From: CAVSRC01 sp963762605
GTDB lineage: Bacteria > Pseudomonadota > Alphaproteobacteria > Rhizobiales > Kaistiaceae
DNA: 64,000 nucleotides
Direction of reading: 5' to 3'
NCBI GenBank assembly: GCA_963762605.1
Contig: CAVXLJ010000003.1
Coordinates: 152,630-216,629 of the forward strand
In this document: one piece after another, positions 51,682 through 61,500 of the stretch
Layout of the letters: the number at the start of each line of letters is the position of its first letter
Position numbering within the stretch: position 1 is the first letter of the stretch
Notes under the pieces: model-generated
Seen by the model: only the letters and a program-made list of their open reading frames with translations
What the model was told of the DNA's origin: nothing
Database searches by the model: none
Translations under genes and position numbers: made by a program

Positions 51682-52563
51682 CTAAAGGCCGAGCATTTCC
51701 CGCGCCTTTCTGGCGGCACGTTTCCTGGTCAACCGGTCGAAGATAGGTATTTCCCATGCACGAGGTTGTTTGGCATCGAGGCCGTTTATGACATTGTGTA
51801 TGTGGTTAAATTTAGTTAAACCGCGTGGCGCATAAGAAAGATGAAATAGTTCCGGCCTCTCCGCAATACACATATCTGAAATAACTTGATCATCTGTCGC
51901 AAGGTTCATGTCGAGCAGCGCTTTATAATTACGTCGAGCCATGGACGCAAAGGTGGACAACAAGCTCGCCGGCACAATCATCATCCCGCCTGCGACCTGC
52001 TCGATGAAGTGTTGAATACGATATCGTATCTCGAACTCGTAAAGCGGTGGTCTGCGGTTCAACCGCTGGGCGCTGAAGACGATTTTGTCGCGGACGATTG
52101 GCGAAAAGCCAGACGGTTCCGGCAGCCAACCGCCGGCCCCCCCGCCAATACCGAAATCGATCCAAACGTAGTGAGAGAACGTGTTGTTCGTCATGGCGGC
52201 AGCACGTTCAAGTGCGTCCCACTTGGCCATCATCGCCACGTTGTATTGCGGAAGAATGTGTTCAATGTGATGGAGATCATCGGAACTACAAAACATTGAC
52301 CGAAAGTGCGCAGAATTCATCGCTGCCCGGGTGGGCTCCAAAAACCTATAGCAGTAGATTTCATCAAACTCCGCGACATCGGCAAAGTCGATCGTTTCGG
52401 CTATTTTCTCATGAGATATGGCGTCAGCGAGAAAATACCGGGGCGCCGGAAGCCGGGCCAAATAATGCCGATAGAAATTGAAATATTTCTCTTGGGACCG
52501 ACTTAGGCTCTGCCACGAACCTCGCCCGATGTCGAAAAAGGAGGTTACAAGCAATGCTTCCAT
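51682..52563 (-). CDS. HtrL/YibB-like putative glycosyltransferase
   Basis: A 293-residue protein beginning LLVTSFFDIGRGSW, the N-terminal signature of the HtrL/YibB (WlaTC) family, whose members occur in surface polysaccharide loci. Other visible parts are NVAMMAKWDALERAAAM, HYVWIDFGIGG, a DxG acidic site, and AGGMMIVPASLLSTFASMAR. Like the GT8 gene it is AT-rich. ATG 52563 places the family signature at the N-terminus; an ATG at 52680 would add 39 residues. The reaction has not been shown for the family. Confidence 0.75.
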   Translation of the reverse strand: MEALLVTSFFDIGRGSWQSLSRSQEKYFNFYRHYLARLPAPRYFLADAISHEKIAETIDFADVAEFDEIYCYRFLEPTRAAMNSAHFRSMFCSSDDLHHIEHILPQYNVAMMAKWDALERAAAMTNNTFSHYVWIDFGIGGGAGGWLPEPSGFSPIVRDKIVFSAQRLNRRPPLYEFEIRYRIQHFIEQVAGGMMIVPASLLSTFASMARRNYKALLDMNLATDDQVISDMCIAERPELFHLSYAPRGLTKFNHIHNVINGLDAKQPRAWEIPIFDRLTRKRAARKAREMLGL

Positions 52564-52919
52564 TTCGCACTTTCGAGAATCGCATCCCAAATTGGTGAGT
52601 CTCCCGAGCACTCTCTCCGATTTTGGCCTTAGCCCTTCTTTCGTCCAACTGGAGGCGTGGTCCGTTCTCATTTGAGCCATTCAGGCTCGGTGGTGCAAGT
52701 GACCCACTCTTCGACGGTCTATTGCAGGTTCTCGTAAGCACAACTCTTTTTCCAGATTGAGCTAGGAATTATTTCAGGGCAAGTGCGGCTTTATCATGGG
52801 TAGTTGTACGTCAGGCAAGAAACCCCCATCGCTCAATGCATAAGCTTCTGCCCTTGCCCGGCAAGCATCGCTAGTCATTCCCGTACTGCCGCCGTCTGCT
52901 CCCTGTCCTGAACACTTTC
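52564..52919. other. Intergenic region upstream of the HtrL-like gene
   Basis: No gene recognised in this 356-base interval. It contains the presumed promoter of the HtrL-like gene and ends at the phage terminase remnant. Confidence 0.4.
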
Positions 52920-53233
52920 CTAGTCGGGGCGGGGATGCGCGCGAGGTGCTGGATCGAACAGGTCGGGCTCGACTTGGGATGGCATGGAGATGCGCCCGCG
53001 GCTTGCCGGCGTGAATCCGAACTCTGAGGCGATGCGAAGCATGATCTCGGCCTGACGGTTGGCGATCGAGACGTAGGGCGACTGGATGGGGAAGCCGGTC
53101 GGCGATTTGACCATGACACCGAACTTCTGGATGGCCTCCGTCGCCTCGGCCCACAGCGCATAGGCGCTGCAGTTGGCGGCGAGTGCACCGCGATCGAGGT
53201 TGGTCAGGACCCGAAGCTTGCCGAGTTCACCGG

Positions 53234-54000
53234 CTAGGGCGTGGACTCATAAGCTCTGAGCCAAAGCCTTGTTGACGCCATGAGGACGGCGGCGAGGAAG
53301 TTCCTGGCAAGCTTGTCGAAGCGGGTTGCGATACGCCGGAACTGCTTGAGTTTGCAGAAGAAGCGCTCGATGAGGTTGCGTTGTCGATAGATGGCGGGGT
53401 CGACGGAGCGGCGGACGATGCGGCGGGAGCAGCTGGGTATGTTGGGCTTGGCGCCGGAGGCAGCGATGAGGTCGAGAACGGCGTTGCTGTCGTAACCTCT
53501 GTCGGCGACCACGGTAGCCGGCGTGGGCAGACCAGCGAGGAGTTGCGGGACGGCAGCCATGTCCGAAGCTTGGCCGGCCGATAGCAGGAGCCGCACTGGC
53601 AGGCCATCCTGATCCACCACGGCGTGGATCTTGGTGCTCAGTCCTCCACGAGAACGGCCAATGGCGTGATCCGGGCCCCCTTTTTTCCACCGGCGGCGTG
53701 CTGGTGGGCCCGGACGATCGAGCTGTCGATCAACTGCATCGACTGGGGGGATTGGGCCGCCAAGGTCTCGAACACCTTCAACCACACACCCGCCTTGGCC
53801 CACCGGTTGTAGCGATTGTAGGCCGTCGTGTAGGGACCATAGCGTTCCGGCAGATCGCGCCAGGGCGAGCCCGTCCGCAGTACATAGAAGATCGCATTGA
53901 TCACCCGCCGGTCATCAACGCGAGCGACCCCGCGCGGCTTATTGGGAAGAAGCGGAGCAATCAGCCGCCACTCCGCCTCCGACAGATCGTATCGAGCCAT
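53234..54000 (-). CDS. IS5-family transposase made by frameshifting
   Basis: The first frame starts at ATG 54000 (ARYDLSEAEWRLIAPLLPNK, then GSPWRDLPERYGPYTTAYNR and QLIDSSIVRAHQHAAGGKKG). The second continues after the slippery A6G5 run (plus-strand C5T6 at 53676-53686) with AIGRSRGGLSTKIHAVVDQD, VVADRGYDSNAVLDLIAA and a RNLIERFFCKLKQFRR glutamate motif, giving the DDE triad. The last codon position and the TAG stop are supplied by the CTAG target duplication, so the stop is created by insertion. Confidence 0.85.
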
Positions 54001-54069
54001 GATCCAAGTCCTCCCCGGACCTTGAATCACTCTCCCTCAACAACCGCAAACCTTTTATGGGTACAGAAC
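53238..54069 (-). mobile_element. IS5-family insertion sequence (IS427-like)
   Basis: An 832-base element flanked by CTAG target duplications (53234-53237 and 54070-54073). Its imperfect ends, GGCGTGGACTCATAAG and GTTCTGTACCCATAAA, share ACxCATAA at equal spacing. It carries a two-frame transposase read by frameshifting and interrupts the terminase gene cleanly, so it is the youngest event at this spot. Confidence 0.82.
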
Positions 54070-54139
54070 CTAGGCGGTGCCACTCGGTCTGGGCGGCCGG
54101 GCTCAGTTCGGGCGGGCAATCGGGTATCGCGGGCTCAGG

Positions 54140-54310
54140 GGTACCCCCGCCCTCGCCTTCTTCGGGTCGGTCTTGTCGGTCTGTTCATCCGGCGGCGTTG
54201 CCGATGCCGCCGCGGCCGGGCGCAGCACCTCGTCCCCTTTCTCTGGCTCGTCGAAGCCGATCCGCTGGCGAATGTCGTTCTTGCCGATCTCGAGACCCAG
54301 CGGAACAAGC
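54140..54310 (-). pseudogene. Possible Mu-like portal protein (DUF935/gp29) fragment
   Basis: On the minus strand LVPLGLEIGKNDIRQRIGFD then EPEKGDEVL resembles the C-terminal part of Mu-like portal proteins, which often read 'G.pi...w....fgip.P..gdevL'. A charged tail (DEQTDKTDPKKARAG) follows. Both ends are missing. The match is short and this call is tentative. It adjoins repeat copy C. Confidence 0.35.
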
Positions 54311-54311
54311 T

Positions 54312-54584
54312 GAACCGAATGCCTTGACATTGGCGAGCGAGACGGACGCCAACTTCCGGATCTCGGCGCCCTCTGAAAACCTATGTTTTGTGCCATTTCA
54401 AACCTCGGGTATCAAACGGCGAAGTCCCGAGCCTTGGAGAATATCTGCAGTAAGAGAAGGACAGAGCGGCGTGATTGGGCTTGTCTGATCGTCAGAGCCG
54501 CCGCACGGAATGGCCAAATGCTGCGCCGTTTGAGCGCTAGTTGTCGGCAACTCGGGGATTCGGTCTGGATGGGTATTGGTGCAG
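54312..54584 (+). repeat. Dispersed repeat copy C (3' hairpin missing)
   Basis: Nearly identical to copy B over 270 bases, including stem 1 CTCGGG (54404-54409) with CCCGAG (54426-54431). The sequence departs from copy B after GGTATTGGTGCAG near 54584, just before stem 2, so the 3' hairpin is lost. Confidence 0.6.
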
Positions 54585-55011
54585 GGAGAGAAACCCGGCT
54601 CCAACATTCTCCACGCGCCCTTTCCCCCAAGGGTGAGAACTTCCGCGTGTCGCTCCGGGGCGAATTGCGTCGTTCTCGGCTGGTTGATGACAGGTCGTGG
54701 CTAAGGAAAGCTCCCCGAGCGAGATGTGAGCGCAGCCGCGCAGGCTCAGAGGATTGAGAAATTGTGAAGGGAGGAACAAGCTGGTCGAGGTCGTCAGTTC
54801 TAGTCCGACGGCCGGCACTGAGGACAATTGCCTGGACCTTTCAGTGCGCCGCTCTGTCCGGCCTCAAGCCATCGTCCAGGCTGGAGCGCGTCGTTCGGTG
54901 TGCTGCCTAAAGGGACGGTCGTCCGTACGCTGTCCTTCGCCGGAGGCACCCGATGGCTCGCGATTGCCGGTGGAGGATTGGATATTTCTCGGGATGCGGC
55001 GCACATGAGAC
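54585..55011. other. Intergenic region with no recognised gene
   Basis: No protein-like frame was found. The stretch 54790-54825 (GTCAG-TTCTAGT-CCGAC) recalls a tRNA T-arm but lacks the rest of a tRNA. Confidence 0.35.
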
Positions 55012-55128
55012 CTATCGCAACGGCTTCCGACACTTCGGACAACGTGGCGCCTTGCGGTGAGCGACGCCGATTGTGCTGGCGTGGCCGCAGTTGACACATG
55101 CAAAAGTCATCGTGACGACGAACGGCAT
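55012..55128 (-). CDS. Tiny zinc-ribbon-like protein
   Basis: A 38-residue frame from ATG 55128 (or 32 residues from ATG 55110) encodes TFACVNCGHASTIGVAHRKA then PRCPKCRKPLR. The two C-x-x-C pairs separated by 16 residues look like a zinc ribbon, as in small phage regulators such as Com. The frame is open a further 9 codons upstream. There is no clear ribosome binding site. It may be a genuine small protein or the end of a larger lost one. Confidence 0.35.
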   Translation of the reverse strand: MPFVVTMTFACVNCGHASTIGVAHRKAPRCPKCRKPLR

Positions 55129-55512
55129 CGTCTTGATCTGGCCGCCGCACCGCCGGAGTTAGCGTTCGATCTAGGGTTCACGGCAAAGGCTTCCCTCTGT
55201 CCGCGAATGGGATGGCCATGCCTTCGCACGACCGCTTGCTCGGCGTCACCGTCGGCCGCGAAACGGTTCGCGTGTCGCCCTAATCGATAACGCGCCTCGG
55301 AGAAAATGATGGATGCGCGTCAGGCGACAGGACGAAACCAGTGTCGGCACCGACCGGACACCGCGGTGTCTCGAAATCGATGACTTCAGGAGCACTTGAG
55401 TTGGAGCCGATATGCCTTGCGGGTTTAGTGGCTGCGAACTTTGGCGAGAGAGGGAAATGAATTCGCTCCGTCACCAAATGGCCAATCTGTCCGAGCGTTC
55501 CCTGATCCAAAC
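55129..55512. other. Region downstream of the cyclic glucan synthase gene
   Basis: No convincing gene in this ~380-base interval. It lies beyond the 3' end of ndvB. I saw no clear hairpin followed by a T-run. Confidence 0.35.
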
Positions 55513-58500
55513 CTACATGGATATAAGAAGTCTGTGGGCGTGCCCATCCAGCGGAGCGCGCACTGGCCCGTCGGCATATTGCATCGGCATGTCGTCGAGG
55601 GCAGCGTTGGAAACGCCGCGACATCGGTGGGACGGGTTGTCGACGCGAATGTCGTATTGGGTCGTGCCCAGTCTGATCCTCGCCTCGAATCCTGGCCATG
55701 CGGCCGGAATGCACGGATCGACGAGGACCGAGGTTCCCTCCCGGCGAATTCCGAGAATGCCTTCGACGCCAGCGCGATACATCCACGCGGCCGAACCCGT
55801 GTACCAGGTCCATCCGCCCCGTCCGACATGCGGCGGTACCGAATAGACATCGGCCGCCACGACATAGGGTTCGACCTTGTAGCGCGATATCTGCTCCGGC
55901 GTGCGTGCGTGGTTGATCGGGTTGATGAGGGCGAACAGACCGCCGGCCCGATCGCCTTCGCCGAGCTTTGCCAAAGCCAGGATGGCCCACATTGCGGCGT
56001 GGCTGTATTGTCCGCCGTTTTCGCGCAGGCCCGGTGGATAGCCTTTGATGTAGCCCGGATCGAGCCGCGTCTTGTCGAAGGGCGGCCAGAACAGAAGCGC
56101 AAGGGCATCGTCATGGCGAACCAGGTGATCCTCCAGAGAGGCCATCGCCAGCGCCGCGCGCGCCGGATCAGCGCCGCCCGCCAGCACCGCCCACGACTGG
56201 GCGATCGAGTCGATCCGGCATTCCTGGTTTTCTTGCGAGCCGAGCCAGGTGCCGTCGTCGAACGTCGCGCGGCGATACCATTGGCCGTCCCAGGCCTCCC
56301 GATCCAGTGCTTCCCGCAGCGAGGCCGCGTGAGTGCGCCAGCGCCTGGCACGGGCGGGATCGCGGTCTTCTGCAATTGGCGCAAACATGTCGATGGTCCT
56401 GACCAGAAGCCAGCCAAGCCACACACTCTCGCCCTTGCCGCCGTCGCCGACCCGGTTCATCCCGTCGTTCCAATCGCCCCCTTCGATGAGCGGCAGGCCA
56501 TGAACACCGGTGCGCTGGACACATTGATCGAGCGCGCGGGCGCAGTGCTCGAACAGGGAGGCCGATTCGTCCGCATCGGAAGGCCGGAAGAACGCGTCGC
56601 TCTCACCGTCACGCAAGGTAGGCCCGCCGAGAAACGGCACGTTCTCATCGAGAACTGCAACCTCGCCCGAGGTGGCGACATACTCGGCGGTGGCAAAGGC
56701 CAGCCAGGCCCGGTCGTCAGAGATGCGTGTCCGCACGCCCCTGCCGGAATATGGCAGCCACCAATGTTGAACGTCGCCTTCGACGAACTGCCGTGCGGCG
56801 GCGCGCAGGAGATGGCGTCGAGTCTCGTGAGGGTCGGTGAATGCCAGCGCCGTACCATCCTGAAGCTGGTCGCGGAAGCCGTATGCGCCGCTTGCTTGAT
56901 AGAACGCGGAGCGTGCCATGATGCGGCAGGCCAGCGTCTGATAGAGCAGCCAGCCGTTCAACAGGATATCCATCGCGCGATCGGGGGTCCTGATCTGAAC
57001 GGCGCCGAGCAATGTTCGCCAATGCTGCGTTACCTCGTCCAGAACGGCGTCGAGATCGGCCGCCCGGTAGCGGCCGATGAGGGCGGAAGCGTCGCCGACT
57101 GTGCCGCATTGTCCGAGGAGCCAGACGACTTCGGTCGCCTCGCCCGCGGCAAGGTCCACGACGCACTGCAGGGCGGCACAGGGGTCGAGTCCGGCGCCCG
57201 TCGTGCCGGATAGCGGAGTCCTTCCGACCAACCCGGCCGGTGCTGCGTGCCTGCCGTTGCGGCCGAGGAACTCGTTGCGATCGGTGGTCCACGCCGTCTG
57301 CCGTCCACCGAGATCGGCAAAGGCCACACGGTCAGAAAACCCGATGCTCCATGGGTTGCGGGCCAGGATCGCTCCGGTGGTACGGTCGACGTCGGTCGCG
57401 ATGAACGGTCCCGAAGCGCCGCGGGAGGTGCCGAGCACCCATTCGGCATAGCCGGTCACTGACAGCCTGCGTCGCCGGCCGGAGACATTGCGCAGCGTCA
57501 ACCGTGAAATCTTGATCGGATCGGCAAGCGGGACGTATTGCAGCAAATCGAAAGAAATGCCGTCCGCCTCGTGCTCGAACCGGCAGTAGCCGAAGCCGTG
57601 GCGCGCGACATAGGACCCGCGGTCACGAATGGGCAGCGCGGTCGGGCTCGACAAAACGCCGGTCATTTCGTCTCGGACGTAGAGGGCTTCCGCCGTCGGG
57701 TCGGCGACCGGGTCGTTCGACCAGGGCGTGAGCCGGTTTTCGCGGCTGTTTTCGGCCCAGGTGTAGCCGCTTCCCTCGGTCGATACCTGAAAGCCAAAGC
57801 CGCGATTGGCGATCACGTTGATCCAGGGTGCCGGTGTCGTGGCGCCCGCCTGGAGCCGCGTCACATACTCGCGGCCATCCTTGTCGAAACCGCCGAGGCC
57901 GTTGAAGAACTCGAGCGATGGCAATGCCGATGCCGTTGGCAGCGACGGAACTGGATAGTCTATGGTCCTGACGGGCGGCGATTGCTGCGGCGGCTCGGCT
58001 CTGGTCAGCCAGGCGATCTGGTCAGCGATCGTTCCCCGGTGGGCCACGAGCACGATCCGGGCGGCCGACTGAAGCAAGGCGCGCGCGCCCTCACTCATCA
58101 GGTCGGCACGGAGCATGAAGACCGAACCCTGCGCATGCTCGTCGCCGAGTCGCGGCCCCGACCGGCTGCTGCGGACCGCAGTTTCGATGGCGATCTGAAG
58201 ATCCTGGACGTAGGACGAAGCCCGCTCATTGACGATGACGAGATCGACGCCCAGGCGTTTCACCCGCCAATATTCGTGAGCCCGCAGGAGCTGGCGGACC
58301 AGGGCCATGTCCTCGACCTGATCGATACGCAGGAGGACGATCGGCAGGTCACCGGATATGGCGTGCGGCCACAGGCCCGATTGCGGCCCTGCCCCGCGGA
58401 CAATGGCTTCGGAGGTTGCCCGGAAGCGCGGGTCGCAATAGAGGATCGGAGCCGCCAGGCGCTGGAAGTCCGCCGCCTCCTTCGCCTCTACGTCGAGATG

Positions 58501-61500
58501 GCGCAGTTGCACCTGGGCCTGGGTCCAGGCGAGGGTTTTCGCCCGCTCGAAGGCGCTGCGATCGTTATGCCGGTCGACGAGACCCAGCACTTCGGTACGA
58601 GACGACGCAGCCACGGTCCAGAAGGCGACCCGGACGACTTGCCCCGGCGGAACTTTCACCCGGTGCCTCAGCGAAAAGATCGGGTCGAGGACGGCCCCGA
58701 CCGTATTCGTCAGCGGCTGGCCGCCGACGATCGCCGCGGCGGTTCCGATGGTGCGGCCGCGGCCGACGAAGCGCGACCGGTCGCTCTCGTATTGCGGATC
58801 GGCGAGGATCTCGCCTTCAACCACGGCGAAGTGCGCCGCCCATACCTGCGCCTCGTCGCGCGAGCGTGTCCGGCGCGTGGCGACCAGAGCGCCGAATTCA
58901 GCAACATATTCGGTCTCGACGAACATCTTGGCAAAAGCGGGATGGGCGTCATCGGCGGCAGGCGTCGTGAGGACCAATTCGGCGTAGGAGGTGAGCTCGA
59001 TCTCGCGCGAATGGCGACCGCTGTTGGTCAGAGACACGCGTCTGACCTCGCCGTCGTCCTCGCCCGAGACCTGCACCTCCATTGTGGTCATCAACGAGCC
59101 GTCGGCGTGGACGAATTCCGCGCGATCCTCGCCGAAGACAACGTCGTCGCCCCTCCCGTCAGCTCCCAACGGCTGCGCTCCGGCTGACCAAATGTCGCCG
59201 CGCTGGGTATCGCGCAGGAAAATGAAGGAACCCCAGTCGTCGAGGGTCGCGTCCTCCCGCCAACGCGTCACCGCAATGTCGCGCCAGCGGCTGAAACCCG
59301 CCCCCGCCGTGGTCAGCATGACCGTATAACGGCCGTTCGACAGCAAATGCGTTATCGGGGCGCGCCCGGCGATTGCCTTGAGACGGCGCACCGTCGGCGC
59401 AATGCCCATCGTTCCGACCGGCGTCGCCCGCGCCTCCGCCGCCTGGGGAGGCACGACCGCGACATCACGGGGCATACGTTCCTGGAGCAGCAGTTCGGTT
59501 GCCTGGATCATCGGTTCGCGATGAAACCGGCTACGCATCCGGCCGTCGAGCAGGGTGTTGGCGATGGCGACGACCGTCATGCCCTGGTGATGCGCCATGA
59601 AGCTGCGGATGACCGCAAGACTTTCATCGTCGGGCAGGCGCGCGCGCGTGAAATCGACGGCCTCATAGAAGCCGTAGCGGCCGCGCGCGCCGATATCGGC
59701 AAGATGGGCGAAGTTCTTCGCGGCGTCCCGCGGGTTGACCATGGTTGCCAGACCGGTGGCGTAGGGTGCGATGACGATGTCGTCGGAGAGGCCCCGCTTC
59801 AGGCCAAGACCGGGAACGCCGAAGTTCGAATATTGGTAGGTGAATTCGAGATCGCGGGCGTTGTAGGCCGACTCGGAGATTCCCCAGGGAACGCCGAGCG
59901 ACCGTCCGTAGGACTGCTGGCGCTCGACCACCAATCGATTGGTCTGCTCGAGCAGGCTGCCCACCGGCGCGCGCATCACCAGCGACGGCATCAGATATTC
60001 GAACATGGATCCCGACCACGAGATCAGCGCCGATCCGCTGCCGAGCGGCGTCGCCGCGCGGCCGAGGCGGAACCAATGCCGTGTCGTGACGTCGCCTTTG
60101 GCGATCGCAAACAGGCTGGCCAGGCGCGCTTCCGAGGCGAGCAGATCGTAACAGCTCGGGTCGAGGAGCTTGTCGGCGATCGAATAGCCGATCGACAGCA
60201 GCTTCCGCTCCGGATCGAGGAGGAACGCAAAATCCATCGCCAGTGCCATTTGGCGGGCGGCACCCGCGAGAGCCGTCAGCCGGGCCGCGAGGCCGGGTGC
60301 GAAGCGGTCGCCTTCGTGTTCGGCGAAAGCCCTGCGCAATGCTTCGGTCCAGAACACGTGATCCGGGATCCCGTCGTCGACGGCGGCCGGCAGGATTGCG
60401 CGGGAGGTCGTGGCGGCCTTGTCCGTCAGCCGCTTGAGGATCGGTGAAATGGCTTCGATCGTCTGTGCGCCTGCCAACTGGCCGCCAATCTCATCAAGGA
60501 TCGCGACGAGCTGCTGCCCGCCCTGGCCGCTCGTGGCGAGCACGCCGCCGACGGCTTCGCGCGCCAGCGCGAGGTTGTCCGCCATGCCGCGGCGCGTCTC
60601 TGGCGCGATGGGTTCGCTGATCCACTCCTCGCAGGCGTTGGCAACAGCAATCAGGTGACCCGCCAGATTGCCGCTGTCGACGGACGACACGTAGGCAGGA
60701 TTGAGCGGGCGCAGATCGAGCGTCCCGTACCAATTGAGAAAATGACCCTTGAATCGCTGGAGCTTCTGCATCGATGCGAACGTCGCCTCCAGACGTTCGA
60801 CGGTCTCGCTGGTTCCCGCCCAGCCGAAGTCGCGCGCAGCGATGGCGGCGAGCAGGTAGAGACCGATGTTGGTCGGCGATGTTCGATGCGCGACGACCGG
60901 CTTTGGCGCCACCTGGAAATTGTCCGGTGGCAGCATGTTGTCCGAGGGAGTGACGAACGTCTCGAAAAAGCGCCATGTCCGCCGAGCGATGAGGCGCAGA
61001 TCGCGCCTCTCGGATTCGGAAACCGCGTGGCTCGCTGCGACAGTCGGCCAGCGGCTGGCACGCGAAGCCAGTAGCGGCGCCGTCAACCAGAGGCATGCGA
61101 TCGGAAGGGCAATCGGCCACGATGACGGCGCCAGCGTCAGCGCGCCGGCCGCCACCAACAGCCCAAGCAACGTCCCGCGCGCCATTCCTCGATAGAAGCC
61201 AAGCAAATCCAGCCGCGGGCCAGCCGCGGATTGGGCCGCCGTCGTCCATTCGAGAAGATGGCGGCGGGTCAGAAACAGCCGCACCATCGTTCGCGCGATC
61301 GCGTCGCCCATTCGCCAAGCCTGGTCGGGCAGGAACGCGATCGAAAGAACGGTCTGGACGCCCGCGAGCCGCAAGTCGCCGCCAAGCGCGCGGAGGTGAC
61401 TTGCGAGGCGAACGCCTGTGCGGCGCGGGATGATGGCAAACAGGGTCGGAAGGAACGCCGGGATCGCTATCGCCGCCATGGCGAACAGCATCCCCCTGGA

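Larger units (their letters stand above)
52920..54140 (-). pseudogene. Phage terminase small subunit (P27 family), interrupted by IS5-family element
   Basis: The gene is read on the minus strand from about 54140: PDCPPELSPAAQTEWHRLAG up to the CTAG at 54070-54073. After the IS it resumes at 53234-53237 with ELGKLRVLTNLDRGALAANC, SAYALWAEATEAIQKFG and the ANRQAEIMLRIASEFGFTPA segment, stopping at 52920. Removing the IS and one CTAG restores a continuous frame. The N-terminal ~25 residues are lost or frameshifted near 54135-54140, where the frame meets a portal-like fragment. It is homologous to the fragment at 2739-2942. Confidence 0.75.

Noticed and set aside
54790..54825. tRNA T-arm-like sequence GTCAG-TTCTAGT-CCGAC
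   Set aside because: One stem pair is mismatched, and no acceptor, D-arm or anticodon arm could be found upstream.
57538..59187. Plus-strand frames of 549 and 590 codons opposite ndvB
   Set aside because: They lie wholly within the cyclic glucan synthase gene, are Arg/Gly-rich and lack domain signals.
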